Assembly (NCBI RefSeq): GCF_039555335.1
Contig: NC_092640.1
Location: forward strand, 42,288,599-42,352,598
Reading direction: 5' to 3'
Source: Amphiura filiformis
Lineage: Eukaryota; Echinodermata; Ophiuroidea; Amphilepidida; Amphiuridae
DNA: 64,000 nt
The notes beneath the pieces are model-generated. The model did no database searches, was not told the origin of the DNA, and worked only from the letters and a program-made list of their open reading frames with translations. Positions 1 through 12,250 of the stretch are shown here, in pieces. The first letter of the stretch is position 1. Each line of letters starts with the position of its first letter. A program made the position numbers and the translations under genes.

Positions 1-1
1 A

Positions 2-152
2 CCGTTTTAAACAGTGTTAAAAGGTGCATCTGAGCCCGGGCATCTGAGTCCATAGGAGTCAGCTCTCAAACAATACAGTAGGCCAGGTCTATTCATGTAT
101 TTGATAAAGAAAACCTGACTGCTATGGACTCAGGTGTAACTTTTAAAACGGC
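2..152. repeat. Small inverted-repeat element
   Basis: CATCTGAGTCCATAG near base 40 is answered by its near reverse complement near base 121. GTTTTAAA-type sequence near base 4 pairs with TTTTAAAAC near base 142. It resembles a small MITE, possibly cut by the window start. No target duplication can be judged. Confidence 0.4.
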
Positions 153-172
153 CTCTTTTCTTACACAATTAA

Positions 173-413
173 GGGAACAAACCAAAAGATCGATGACGTC
201 CTATAAACGAAACTAGTTTCGTTTAGGGGGGAGGGGGTAAAAATACTCGATTACGTTTGTACAAAAACATCGGTCTGACGTATGTGTTGTTATTATTATT
301 ATGTCAAATTTTCAACATTTCATTATTACATTTCTGGCAGGGAGGGAGGGGGTCGGCTGAGAAACGAAACTAGTTACGTTTATAGGACGTCATCGATCTT
401 TTGGTTTGTTCCC
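173..413. mobile_element. Harbinger-like MITE, TAA target duplication
   Basis: The element is 241 bp long. Both ends begin GGGAACAAACCAAAAGATCG in inverted orientation, and the repeat continues for about 50 bp with few differences. TAA lies directly outside each end. A 3-bp TWA target with GGG termini is the known signature of PIF/Harbinger elements, so the family call follows from ends alone. There is no coding capacity. Confidence 0.7.
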
Positions 414-1375
414 TAACCATTGTGACTGAACGCAATGACATGTGACGCTATTTATTGGTCCACATTTTTTTACATTAATATTTTTTTACATTTCGTAAAA
501 TATGTTTTGACTTATTCTAAAAAGTACTAGGGAGAACTTATAACTTGTGGACCGTATATTAAAATTTTATAGCAAGAATGTAATTTTGGCATGTTTGACA
601 TATGCCTACAATTTGGTAGAGAAATCGGTGTGAAGTATAACATAATGTCAATGTTCCAAAAATAAAACAGCGAGTGGTAAAAGCGATGACCCAAATCATA
701 GACTTCCAGTGACAATCTGATTAAGACTATTATATAGAATAACAATGAGAAAATAATAATATATAAGCCTTAACCTTTAAGATGAGATACAACTTTCATT
801 TTTCTGATGATTATTTCTAGGCCAAATTTGATACGGAAATATGGAAAACCCATCCCAGAATAGCACTCAAAATTTGAAAAGTGAATGGTTTGGGTTTTTT
901 GTTTTTTGTTTTGGTTTGGTTTTTTAATAACAGCATATAGGTCCGAGTTACTATGGGCTTGTGCATGTAGAGTTTGTTATGCTTTGTGGTAGTGGTACAC
1001 TCTAAATTTTAAGGATTAAACATAAACTATTGTTTTGAGTACCACGCAGTTGACATTGACATATACAGCAACATTGAAATATCTCAGTGGCTAGTGGTTT
1101 GTTAGCACAGAGAAGATGAAAAGTAGCAATAGGAAAATACAGAACACATTTAACAGAAAAACAAAGCAGGAATGGAATAAAAAAGAAAAGCAGGAAAAGA
1201 AAAGTCGATAATACAATCAATACTTACTTTAAATCACGAGAACTATAATTATTTCCTCTTCAAAATGGCGACACATAACAGGCCCTGTTGTATGACTATT
1301 TTTATTATGTAGTAATAGGAAAGTGTATTATTGAAATATCTCTGACGGAAGGAAACGCTTGAATGGGCATCGATA
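414..1375. other. Intergenic stretch, nothing recognised
   Basis: AT-rich sequence with scattered T runs. Two short minus-strand frames are compositionally unremarkable. I see no repeat, RNA or protein signature. Confidence 0.6.
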
Positions 1376-1681
1376 CGGTGTACCATGAGGGACATGCAAA
1401 CTTAAAATAATTTTTTACAAACTCAAATAATTTTTGCAAACTTTAACTTATTTTGAGTTAGCAAAAAATAATTTAAGTTTGCAAAAATTATTTGAGTTTG
1501 TAAAAGATTAATTTAATCTTGCAACAATAATTCAAGTTCACAAAAATTAATTGAGCTTGTAAAAAATTATTTGAGTTTTTAAACAATTATTTGAGTTTGT
1601 AAAAAATTATTTGAGTTTATAAAAAATTATTTTAAGTTTGCACAAATTATTTCAAGTTTGCATGTCCCTCATAGTACACCG
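1376..1681. mobile_element. TA-target MITE built from 20-bp tandem repeats
   Basis: The ends are CGGTGTACCATGAGGGACAT and, inverted, the same with one change. TA flanks both ends, as expected for Tc1/mariner-type insertion. The interior is almost wholly degenerate copies of a 20-21 bp unit (CAAACTYAAATAATTTTT). The unit runs in one orientation on the left half and the opposite orientation on the right, so the element is a satellite folded into a hairpin. It is non-autonomous. Confidence 0.75.
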
Positions 1682-2490
1682 TACATCAAGTCAGTGTTCC
1701 AGAAATGCAGTCATGAACTTTGCACTTAAAACTGATTTAATTTTCATTAACTTTATTTTGTGGAAGAATTTTGCAGGTGGGGGGGGGATTGTCAAAGATT
1801 ACACTTTAAAATAGTATTTAGTTTCTATATATTTATACGAGTAAGGCATGATGAAAAAGACACTATAATCCAAAATTGATACATGCAATGACAATATAAA
1901 ATTGAACTTAAATGAACTAGGAAGCTGAAAGAATCACGATCTATGAAATTGGCTTGCTGCTGTGCTTGAAGTCAATATCTATAATGCAAGACAAATTCAT
2001 ACGTGAAAATGAACGCGTTGGTACGGGTCAAATTTCATTTTTTTAAACTTATTTCAGATATTTTTGTGACTTGATCACGAACAAAAAAGTCCAAATCCAC
2101 TTACATCGGTAATACCGAATAAGTCCACGCAATGTTAACACTCAGCTGAAGATGTAGTAGGGGACATCTAAGATCGTGTTTTTACGCTTTCTGAGGACTT
2201 CGTTTCGAGGACGCGTGTTTAGGTCCTAATCCTTGTTATGTCAGTGTGTTATTCAGTTATAGTCCTCGGAAGTAATAAGCAAACGCCCCGACACACAAAT
2301 CCGACCCCTTAACAAGCACCCCATCACATCCATTCATCCCATCCATCCCTAACACATAACATTACTGGTCGACCTACGATAAATCGCCCAATAAACCGGC
2401 CAGTTCCAACAAATGCTTCAGTACAGGCCATACGGTTTGGATAGATTGACCAGCCTCGATTTTCTTTTTACAGGACTCGCTAGTATTCAG
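1682..2490. other. Intergenic stretch, nothing recognised
   Basis: Unique-looking AT-rich DNA with one run of G at about 1782. No repeat, RNA or protein signal was found. Confidence 0.55.
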
Positions 2491-2655
2491 TATCAAAGTT
2501 ACGTAATGTTACTATGTCAACGGGATCACGCTCTTGAGTAATGAACCACGATCGAAACGATCACCACACAAAGTATATGGCACTCGAAGGCATACCAAAA
2601 AAGCGTGATCCGGTAACCAAGAGAATTACGTAACCACTTCGATGCTGAATTTTGG
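2491..2655. repeat. Dispersed inverted repeat, second copy near 55 kb
   Basis: TTACGTAATGTTACTATGTC and the following GGGATCACGCTC recur in reverse orientation at 54945-55130, inside the foldback element. Within this copy, GGGATCACGCT and AGCGTGATCC form an inverted pair, so it may be a MITE. No clear target duplication is visible. Confidence 0.5.
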
Positions 2656-3440
2656 AGATGACCATGGAAATAGTAGATGAGAAGGAATCACAACGAAATC
2701 GATCGCCTGTGACTAATCCCTCTTATCTATTCTTCATTACAAAGGAAGGAATTCATAACGATAATCTTTGCGAAACAAATTTTGAACCGGTTGTTGTGAC
2801 CTTGGTTGATAAAGCGCACTTTTAACGTTCATTTAGACTGGATTCTGTAAACATTTGCAACAAGTTTCTGCATTTTCAGATGCAGAGAAGTCAAAACAAT
2901 TCAAATATGGAAATTTAATCAAAATACGTTGTATTTTCGACTAAAGGCACTTTTGAAAAAGTTTTACATTTTGTAAGGATAATCGTATTTTCGCTGACCC
3001 CAAATTTAATTAAAATATAAAGGTATAAAACAAGTTGTTCCGGTTGTTTCCGAAAAATGGGAACAGATTCTATCATAAGACAAACGGAAAATCAATTCTA
3101 TCAAATTGCCTTCATATGAGCCCCAGACCTCCCACATAGGTAAATTTGTCCCTAAATGTTTCAAATATATGACTTTCTACTTCCGATTTTGGTAATCCTT
3201 CCCACAAGGCATTATTTTTGGCTATGTTATCCCATATGTCCCATAGTGCATTCATATTTCCCGCCCTTTCCTGCTCACAAGACCGCATTTATTCTATAAG
3301 CAATGGTCGCTTGACTGCAGCCTAAGAATTGAAAATGTCATGTCATAGAAATGTTACGTCACCGATGACCATCGTGTTGGGATATAATCCCGAGGATTAT
3401 GATATAACAATAGCGGTTGAAGTGTATAGAAACGTGAATG
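2656..3440. other. Intergenic stretch, nothing recognised
   Basis: No coding or RNA signal. The open frame that starts at 3329 runs into the next inverted repeat and is probably chance. Confidence 0.5.
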
Positions 3441-3797
3441 TACATTGGGCTATTCCAGAAAATAGATGTACACCCCCTATAGAGGAGTGCGGATATCCGG
3501 ACTATTTGTCCAATCGAGACTGTTGGAAATCCAGACTTTTAAAGTGTCCAAAAGTAAAAATATCCGGCAGAAAAATAGTTCAACATCAGAAATCCTCAAT
3601 TTAAGAGTTTATTTTGGACATTTCCGTCATTTATCCTTCATTTAATTGGATTTCCAAGCTTTTTCAAGTGATATTGGCAACTGGAATTCCAGTCGTTTTC
3701 AGTAAGCAGACTTGGAAATCCGGACGTGTCTTTGATTGAAAATTTACTCCTCTATAGGGATGTGCAATTATTTTCTGAATAGCCCATTTCGGCAATG
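3441..3797. repeat. Inverted repeat, about 50-bp arms
   Basis: The arm at 3441-3488 (TACATTGGGCTATTC through CCTATAGAGGAGT) is matched in reverse by 3746-3797 at roughly 85 percent by eye. A second, weaker pairing around TATCCGGAC and GTCCGGATTTCC lies inside. It is probably an old palindromic MITE. Its outer ends were not found. Confidence 0.5.
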
Positions 3798-4453
3798 TGT
3801 TTGGAACTTTGATGATGGTTCGTTGTGGCACAGCGTCATCATCCCTATATCTTCGTGTCAAAAATTGCCGTGATAGTACGGCGAATCCTCTCGTTTTTCA
3901 ATAGCTACGCATGGCGATTTTGTTCGAGATAGGCCGAGCAACTCAGGCTAAGCATACCATTTACACCATACGACTATCATATGAGATACCACCAAGTTTC
4001 TATTCTACATATTATTACGATTTGTGCATGCTCTAGTACCCCATATGATATTGCTATTTCGATTCGATTTCGATTTGTTTTCAGGTAAAACCCAGATTTT
4101 GTTTTTAATACACTACCTTGAAATTAAATACACTAATTAGCGGCCATTGCTGTTTGATGTGGATATATTTTACTGCATTTTATAAGTAACGATTTTTAAA
4201 TCGTAAATAAAAATTGTGATATATTTAATTTTGAGAATTTACAATTATATAAAGGAACACATTTAGCCCATTCACCTAAGATCCAGGTGCTTGTATAGAA
4301 TATTCAATCATGCTCTTGGTAGTTGAAAGTAACATGGAGTAGAAAACAAATGAAGTGATTGAACTACCGGTTAAAAGTTTGTCAGTTGCAGTATATATAC
4401 CGTAAAAACCCGTCTAGAAGCATATACTAAAGAAACGCCCTCAATAAAAACGC
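3798..4453. other. Intergenic stretch, nothing recognised
   Basis: AT-rich DNA with no recognised feature. Confidence 0.5.
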
Positions 4454-4790
4454 ATCCAATCAGTCTGAATACCAGAATCACAATACATCCACCTGAGTAT
4501 GAGCTGCTATAAATGGACTGCTGTCTTGGCCCAGCAGGTGAAACTATTATATTCCTGGTATGTTCGTTAGCACCCAATCGATCTGAATACCAGAATCACA
4601 ATACATCTACCTGAGTATGAGCTGCTATGGATGGAATGTTGTCCAGGCGCAACAGGTGAAATTATTGTATTCCTGGTATGTTCGTTAGCGTCCAATCGAT
4701 CTGAATACCAGAATCACAATACATCTGCCTGAGTATGAGCTGCTATGGATGGAATATTGTCCAGGATCCACGAGGCGAAACTTTTGTATT
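4454..4790. repeat. Tandem repeat, about 119 bp, three copies
   Basis: CCAATCRRTCTGAATACCAG recurs at about 4456, 4575 and 4693. CTGAGTATGAGCTGCTAT follows each time. The period is 118-119 bp. The third copy is incomplete at its right end. No coding signature is visible. Confidence 0.8.
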
Positions 4791-4829
4791 GATACTGTGA
4801 GGCAGAAATTATAAAAACATTTATGTTTC

Positions 4830-5239
4830 AAGGGGGTCTCCGGCAATCATACGATTATGCCTTGTTATGTTAAACAAATAATTATCAAGCACGAATCACA
4901 TGCATGGTTTTATTTAAAACAAACTCATATTGACCACAAAAAAAACCGAATAAAATCAGCCAGCTCTCAACATACGATATTCAAAATTCTCGCGCCGAAA
5001 TTGTCTAAGTGCAATGACGTAATTTAGTTATTTGTGCTCAATTGTCAGCCTTCATTGTATTATTGGGACGTCATTTCAGCGCCAGGGAATTTTAAATATC
5101 GCGTGTTGAGAGACGGATGTTTTTATTCGTTTTCATGGTCACTATGAGTTTCTTTTAAATAAAACCACGAGATTCGTGCTTGATAATTATTTTTCTTACA
5201 TAGAAGGCATAATGTTGTGATTGCCGAAGACATCCTTTA
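4830..5239. mobile_element. Palindromic MITE, about 410 bp
   Basis: The arms are roughly 170 bp each. Both read CGGCAATCA near the end, then ATTATGCCTT, then ATAATTATCAAGCACGAATC, in opposite orientation. The arms meet around a short centre near 5040. No target duplication is certain. Confidence 0.65.
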
Positions 5240-5456
5240 ACGTGCACAAGTTACCGGTGTGTTTTATTGGTGACAAAAACTAAAAACTTCTTTTTTTGCG
5301 CATTTTTGATGACGCATTATTGTTGTGAATTTTGCAGGATGCCGAATTACGACGTTTCACTGTAAACAAAAACAAGAAATGTCTTTAAAAAAGACAATGC
5401 CTCCAAGATACCAGTGGGCACCTTTTGTTATTAGTTAAGGAGACACTTATAATGCT

Positions 5457-6151
5457 AGCTTTAAGGTAACGCTATTGGATATAGATTTTTGTCTGATTGA
5501 AACATGTGAGTCCATTCTCTCCTGATTACAAGACTGAAAATTTTATTTTAATCGGATATTCGGTCGCGGTTACCAAAATATATGGCCTGTCAAAATGGCG
5601 CGAAACCAAGAAGTTGGCAACAAATTTCTTTTATTTTTGTTATGCAATGTTGTCAGGTAGGCCTTATTTTCTAATTATATATGCAAGAATTGTACAAAGT
5701 AAAATGTTCAGATCGGCTACAAAATAAGATATAAAACCCATGGATGCCTTTTTCCATGCAAATTGCCATTTGCATAATTAATTAGGGCCCTAATCAACTT
5801 TTCTAATAAGTGGCCCTAATTACCCGGTAATTATGCAAATTGAAATTTGCCAAAACGCAACCGTAAATTTGTAGTATAGTGTGTGTTCTACCCATGTACC
5901 ATGCCTCAGTACTATAGCTCTTTTAATTGTATCTGAAATCTTTACTTTGCATAATTCATGCATGTAATTAGAAAATCATCTGGCAACTGGAGAGTTGTTG
6001 CCAATTTTTTGTTTTGGTTTCGCGCCATTTTGACAGGCCATATTTCAAGAACCGAATGTAATCTACAGGGCATAAGCTTTAACATATTATTTAAATAGAA
6101 AGAAAATCTAAATTTGTGCATTAGCCAATAGGGCTACGGTCACCTAAAGCC
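5457..6151. mobile_element. Inverted-repeat DNA element, about 700 bp
   Basis: The left end GCTTTAAGGTAACGCTATTG answers a right end that reads, in reverse, GCTTTAGGTGACCGTAGCCC. Inner arms share TGGCCTGTCAAAATGGCGCG at about 5586 and, inverted, about 6025. The open frame at 5497-5727 lies in the left arm and has no protein signature. Confidence 0.6.
5755..5850. repeat. Nested imperfect palindrome
   Basis: ATTTGCATAATTA, AGGGCCCTAAT and their reverse partners lie around a centre near 5800, inside the larger inverted-repeat element. It may be a separate short insertion. Confidence 0.4.
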
Positions 6152-7189
6152 ATCTTGCAATCTTGCAGATATTTCTGGATTCTGATGTATGAAATAAGAC
6201 CTTCAAACTTTCAGATATGAAGAGTTCCAGATGCAGGCAGCCGTTTCTGTTTTTTAAATATGCCCAAGTTGTATCAAGAGTCATTTCTCGTGGATTTTTT
6301 GACTGAAAATTACGATTGTAACGTTTCAGAGTAACACATTTTCGTATCAGATTTTGTTATGCTTGTTTATTATATTTTGTATTCAGGACTAAAATAATAA
6401 TACTATTATTATATTTAGGGGGGTCTTTTTATAGGCCATTACTCTTTTGTATGTGTAATTGAATAAAAAATCAAAAACATTATTGTTTTGTTTTGTTTCC
6501 TTCATTTGTGCTTTGTCTTGCATCGAAAGGGCCAATATCAACACCTTGTTTGTAAGAAGTATTGTGTGGGGAAAGATGATTCTTGCATTTTATTTTTATT
6601 TTTATCTTTTTATATTTTTATCAAACAAAAAGCAAATTTCTCAGTCAAAGTCTTGAAACGGTCATGGGTATGCATGCAAAAATATTACAACAGTACTCAG
6701 TAGAACATAAAAAGCTGATACATGACCAACCACGCATGGGAATTGATGAAGCAAATACTTTAAAACGAATTATTCCGAATTATATCAACGCAATAAAATT
6801 GCAATACTTTAGTACATGTATTTGAACAGCAATGAAGCCGGCCATAGGCGCGGCTAGGCTTATCATAACATACATTGCAGTTCAAATGCATCATGATCAT
6901 GATTGTGGCCTAGTCGAGCCTAGCATGCATGCCAGTCGGTCTGCTGACTCGCCGCGGCACAAAAATACCTCCAATTTTGCACAAAACAATCCATGATGTC
7001 AAATTATCACATCCAAAGTGTCGCCATGAACGTCAGCTTCAACTTCTCCAGCCAAAGTTTTTGCATTGATAATCAGGTTTCATGTAATCATGAAATTAAA
7101 CTTTGTTTGATGTGTATTCCCATTGCCACAGCATAACGGTTTTCCAACTTGTCTTCTACGATATTAAAAGCTGCTGAGGCTACAACCTA
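6152..7189. other. Intergenic stretch, nothing recognised
   Basis: Three overlapping short frames (6459-6825) are T-rich and Phe/Tyr-heavy with no family resemblance. No RNA gene or repeat was seen. Confidence 0.5.
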
Positions 7190-7342
7190 TAATTAAAGAC
7201 TGAATTAAAAAAAGACTAGTTTACGTCTGACGTCATGACAAAGGCGCGCCGTGATTGGTTGCTGACCTGCGCAGTATGGCATTTTTGGTCTGGTTTTTGA
7301 CGGCATACGCAAGCTAGTCTTTTTTAATTCGGTCTTCAATTA
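7190..7342. mobile_element. TA-target MITE, 153 bp, copy 1
   Basis: The ends TAATTAAAGACTGAATTAAA and, inverted, TAATTGAAGACCGAATTAAA are flanked by TA. A conserved core holds GACTAG, TGACGTCA, CGCGC and CTGCGCAG motifs. A second copy lies at 53563-53707. Confidence 0.75.
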
Positions 7343-8268
7343 TACAACATATGAGTTTGAAAATATTCTAATGCATAATTCATTAACTTGATAGACCCAC
7401 GCCATTGGCGCCACGTGCTAGGTGTTTCTAGAATCCCTATAGAATAAGATTAATTTTAATGCTAATTTATTGCACATGCTGAGGAAGCGTGATTACCTTT
7501 TTGAACATTCGGAAATGGCGATAGGCGAATTTATGTATGGCGCAGAGAGGTGGGGATATATATTGGGCTCTCAATATTGGGCGGAAATTAGAGTACTTGT
7601 CAGAATATAAATTTGTACAATCGGCCTACATGCCGCGCAATGTGCGGCATTTTAGGTGTCAATTTCAAAGCAAACTACCTCCTGCGGAGGCAGAAAAATG
7701 CGTTACTCTGTTGCCAAAATAATATAATACGTCATACATGTATTCTGCAGTTATGTCGACATCACGACGTAATGTATTATTAATCGAGTTGTCGAGTTTC
7801 ATTTCAATGAATGAAGACATGTTTTATGTCAAGAATGCGCAAGATGTTACTTCGTAAGATTGTTTTTGAAAATAAAACAATATTGGTCAATGTTCAAAAT
7901 AAGCTCATGTCTTGTCGGATAGATCCAAATAGGCTTCTTAAAAGGTGGAATGACAATTTTTAGAAATAAAAGTGACATCAAGAAATTGCTATTGTTGTAG
8001 AAGATGTGTAAACGTGTTAGGTCCCGGGATTAGTTCTAGGATGTACAAATATTTTTTGTTTGTGATCAGTTTCATTAAGCAATTGTTGAAACCTAGTGTC
8101 CCGGGGGCACTACCATAGTGAAAGAAAGAAAGAAAGAAAGAAAAAGGAAAGAGATTTAATACAGCTGGTGACATTCAGTGGTGACATTGCATGCGCCCTC
8201 ATTTTTATGTATGTAAACGTTAAATTCTCTAATGTAAATGATGGCGCTATTTTACAGTGCGTTATACA
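7343..8268. other. Intergenic stretch with a short GAAA run
   Basis: A (GAAA)n run sits at about 8118-8145. The frame at 7537-7722 has no recognisable domain. Nothing else was seen. Confidence 0.5.
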
Positions 8269-8659
8269 TCATGAGGTGCAGGCTAAAATTTCGACGTCGT
8301 CAGGTTAAACTTTTCACCAAGTTTGAGCCCGTGCTCCTTACAGATGTACAAGAAATGCATTTGTAAAATTTGACCTCTGCATGACCTTTGAACTGACCCC
8401 TGCAAAATGTTCCTCCGGTCATGAGATTTGTTCTCACCGAGTTTGAGCCCCATACCCCTTAAAGATGTCCAGATAATGCGATTGTAAGATTTTACCCCCT
8501 TAATGACCTTTGACCCCAATTCTGTATGCAAGTTATAGGCGTGTGGTGTAGCTGATGTATATTCAAATGACATCATTGTACTATATAATATGTGACAGAA
8601 GAAGCATTTTGATCATGAGGTGCAGGGTAAAATTTCGACGTCGTCAGGTTAAACTTTTC
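8269..8659. repeat. 47-bp direct repeats around tandem half-units
   Basis: The block at 8269-8315 (TCATGAGGTGCAGG, then TTTCGACGTCGTCAGG) recurs at 8613-8659 with one difference. Between them are two degenerate units of about 120 bp, each starting CACCRAGTTTGAGCCC and ending near ATGACCTTTGA. This may be a partial higher-order tandem array. Confidence 0.6.
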
Positions 8660-9016
8660 GTATGCACATAACAAGTTAGACCTGGTCTAATTATGGAGGT
8701 TAGAATTCACGGGATCCCTTTAATCTTTTCTTTTCCGCCTTTACCTTTACTCCTAGTAAAGTCCAAAACTTAGTAAACTGCAGCTGCCCTTAACAGGATC
8801 TACAAAAATAGAGAACAAAATTCTAACTTTTTTTTCGCATAGAGACGTTTAAGGTGTTCTAATTGTTATTTATGGAGTCCCTTTGGTGACACTAGGAAAT
8901 AAAACATATTATTTCTTTCAAGGGAACATTATTTTGGGTTATCCCCCCCCCCGAAATACTATATCGTTACACAAAACATTAGGTCCTCGTTATGTACAAT
9001 ATAGGCCCATGTTAGG
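8660..9016. other. Intergenic stretch, nothing recognised
   Basis: AT-rich DNA with a C run near 8943. No feature recognised. Confidence 0.5.
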
Positions 9017-9474
9017 AAACGCGGTAAATCGCCCAAACCGCAATAATTGCTGCAAATGACAGTAAATTGCACAAAATTATGCTAAATTGTGACCGATCAC
9101 TAAGAATCGTGTTAAATTTTGATAAACCACAGTAAATTGTGTTAAAGTATACAAAATTGTTTCAAATTTTGATCAATCGGCTAAAATCGCCAAAAAATCT
9201 GCTACGATTGCTTAAAATCTACAAAATTGCCGGAAATCACAGCAAATTAACTAAAACCATGCTAAATACTGTGACCGATCACTATACGAATCGTGTTAAA
9301 GTTTGATAAACCACAGGAAATTCAAATAAATTTTACAAAATTGTTTCAAATTTTGATCAATCGGCTAAAACCTCCGAAAATCGCCAAAAATCTGCTAAGA
9401 AAGCTTTAAATCTACCAAATGGAGATAACTGAGCAGAGATTCTGCAAATATAATGTGTGATTTACCGCGTTTTC
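9017..9474. mobile_element. MITE-like element with internal short tandem repeats
   Basis: GAAACGCGGTAAATC at the left end is answered by GATTTACCGCGTTTTC at the right. The flanks CATGTTAG and CATGTGAC agree at 6 of 8 positions, so an old 8-bp duplication is possible. The interior is a degenerate 12-14 bp repeat around GCTAAAATCGC and ACAAAATTG. It also has a longer internal duplication: GTGACCGATCACTA occurs twice. Confidence 0.55.
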
Positions 9475-9708
9475 GCATGTGACATGGGGTCTCAATATCC
9501 TCGTTGTTGTGTGTCTTTCCAAATTGTTCGGGACGGATCGGGTCGGATCGGAGAATACCAGGATCAGGGTGAAAATTCCACCATGTGTATAATTTACTTG
9601 GGAGGGGAAATAGCAAAAACATTTGTTTTGGCCTATTGATATTATTTGTCATAACTAAATACCTAATACAAGTGAAGACCTGAGTGCAAGAAGACCGTAA
9701 GTCCACTA

Positions 9709-9900
9709 ATGCCCCTCAACATGTATACACTCAAGTTGCGTATAGTTTCGTATAGTTTGGTAATGTTTTATACATGTTCAGGGGCCAAAACAAATCTTTC
9801 ATAACCTTTCATGATGTTTTCACCCGGGGACATGTATTAAACATTACAAAACCCTAAGAAAGTATACGTAACTTTAGTGTATACATGTTGAGGGGCATTT
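9709..9900. mobile_element. Short MITE, 192 bp, about 75-bp arms
   Basis: Both ends start AATGCCCCTCAACATGTATA in inverted orientation. The arms continue through ACGTATA-like and GTAATGTTT sequence. No coding capacity. The target duplication is unclear. Confidence 0.7.
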
Positions 9901-11449
9901 ACGCGGCAAAATTACAAAACCTGGAAAAATATGACCTCAAGGCCCTGACACGCCTTAACCCAATAAGTTACGTCAATACAACATTCCTTTAAGCCTAACT
10001 ACTTATGGACAGCACTGTCACACCCATTCTGATAAAGATCGGCCTTATTTATTGATCCCAAGTTATAAAATGTCATGATGAAGCTATAAACTTTGATAAA
10101 TTCAAGAGTTTAATTTGGAAAAAGTAGACGTAGTTATAAATCAAAACTGATTTGCGGATGGGAACAATTTTGATTGGTTTGGTATCAACCGATAAAAATG
10201 ATTGGTACCCATCCTAGTCTGGCTGCCAGTGGGTACATGACGTTGCTTTGGTGTCCATAGTTTTGTTTTTGATGGATATTGCTTCTCAAGACCGGCAATC
10301 TTAAAAATAAGTTTACTGGACCTCTGTCAGCATTGAGCATTTTGAGATATGGCGGGTCAAAGTTCATACAAAGGTCAAAATTATAAGTGAATCACTCTTT
10401 TACGGAGTGAGTTTTTCACTCTTTTACATTTAGAGAGTAATATAATCATCTCCATTATCATGCATCGTTTATGTTTCATACAAACAAACAAAGACCCCCC
10501 ATATACGCACATGATTTCTAGGCCTCGGCCCGTAGAATTCGGGATGTAATACGGTGAATGAAAGTATGCCACCTACGACAGACCTCTCTGAAGTAAGACT
10601 AAATCAGATCAACTACCGCCCGCGGTCATAGATATCCGATAATAGTTATGTTAGCACAATAGGCCATATATATACTTATTGTTATATGCCCTACTGTGTC
10701 CTCCCAGCACAATAGTGTTTATGATCGCATACCAGCTCTGCTCCAATTTTTAATCCCTTGATTTTTGGTTTCTGAACAAAAAAGAAAGCAAAACTTATAA
10801 TTTGAAATGAGGGACTGTCAAAGAATGGGGATAAATCGGGATCGTAATTCTATAGAAATTTCACATTATGCTGAGTCCATTGTATGTTTCACTCGCACCT
10901 GTACAACTAGTGTCTTTGAAATTATACAGATCGGTATTGTATAAAATTAAGGATTGCACACATGCACAGGTGATGAGTGCGAACTGATTATATTGAAGGG
11001 CAATACATTCAAAAATAGTGTAAACCCATGGTCATCGAATATCTAGGCCTACATTTTAAAAAGGTAATCTGTGATGCAATATTTACCTGCTCTGTTCCTG
11101 TTACCAACTTGCCGCCCGCCCCGGATATCTTGAAAGCTTCTTTAATTTCACGTTACCAATGTTAATTGCATAATTACTTCCTAATTAGTTATCCGATTAT
11201 GCTCTTAGCAACTGCAAAATTATGTCTCTCACACACATATCACATGTTAAGACGCATGCATGCTATTAATTAGTTAATCAAACATGAAATGTAATGTTCG
11301 TTAATGTTAAGGTTATAATGTCCGCTAATGTTAAGGTCGTAAAGGGAAAGGTCATAAAAGCAAAATATCGCCACGCTACCGTACTCTGATTAATGTTATG
11401 GTACATTATAGTACTATGTTGCTGTTGTTGACGTTGATGATAGTTGTTT
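9901..11449. other. Intergenic stretch, nothing firm
   Basis: A small palindrome of ACTCTTTTAC motifs sits at 10395-10432. GCACAGGTGATGAGTGCGAAC near 10970 has a weak relative near 18940. No gene was recognised. Confidence 0.5.
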
Positions 11450-11450
11450 G

Positions 11451-11515
<65 letters not shown>

Positions 11516-11518
11516 GTT

Positions 11519-11554
<36 letters not shown>

Positions 11555-11574
11555 GATGTTGGTGGTGGTGGTGG
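11450..11574. repeat. Compound microsatellite (ATT)n (GTT)n (GGT)n
   Basis: A run of ATT/TTA triplets grades into GTT triplets and then a short GGT run. It produces a poly-Leu frame that is not a gene. Confidence 0.95.
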
Positions 11575-11634
11575 TTTTTTACGCTTTTTTTACGACATGG
11601 CATAACTGGGCATCAACAGCAGAGACAAAAAAAA

Positions 11635-12250
11635 TCATTTTGAAGCTGCTGACGAGGAAGCACCCAGAAAGCGATTAACCTCCCTGCTGAAGCTGGCCCT
11701 TGATCTAGTGGCTGGAATATGGGTCGGACGAGAATTCCATAATTGGGCTGTAGATGGTAGAAATGATCTTTCATGGCTGACAAGGTTTGATCTTGGGACT
11801 TCCACTGCTAGGTCATGAGATCTCACAGACCGTCGCAACCTGGGCTCATGAACATGGATGTCTGGCATCATCTGGCATAACAACTCAGGAGCCTCCTTGT
11901 AGAACATATACGATAGAAGAGGATGGCTGCTCCAACTGGACATGCGATGGCTCAATGGCTGAATGTACTCATTCGCTGAGCTAGTGCCGCAGGTAGAATA
12001 TAAGGCGAAGCTCTTCTGAGGAGTCCCAGTCGCTGACCGGCTGTCTTAGACATTTTGGTAACTACTTGGTTCCATTATTCAATGTAAGACATAGAAGGTC
12101 CACGCTGTCAGCTTCTTGAAGAGTAACTCCGAAAAAGTGAAGTTGTAGATGGTTGCCATCAGAATCTCTCCGGTTGGAGATAGTAGTGGTTTTACATTTG
12201 GCAGCACCAAATGTTTTATCATCTCTTTTCTGTGAAAAATCTACCATCCC
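11635..12250 (-). pseudogene. CR1-like LINE, 3' part of reverse transcriptase ORF
   Basis: On the minus strand, translation gives TISNRRDSDGNH and HFFGVTLQEADSV at 12062-12238. This matches the region after the palm of CR1/L2-type reverse transcriptases. Further on come EPRLRRSVRSHDLAVEVPRS, RSFLPSTAQLWNSRP and ASFSREVNRFLG at 11635-11955, the usual C-terminal tail of these proteins. The two parts lie in different frames with sequence missing between them, so the element is broken. The 5' neighbour is the inverted segment that begins near 12250. I infer a dead LINE insertion in minus orientation. The CR1 versus Rex or L2 assignment is uncertain. Confidence 0.75.

Noticed and set aside
3329-3604. 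91-residue frame
   Set aside because: It overlaps an inverted repeat and has no family resemblance.
11448-11678. Poly-Leu frame resembling a signal peptide
   Set aside because: It is the ATT/GTT microsatellite; nothing downstream resembles a mature protein.
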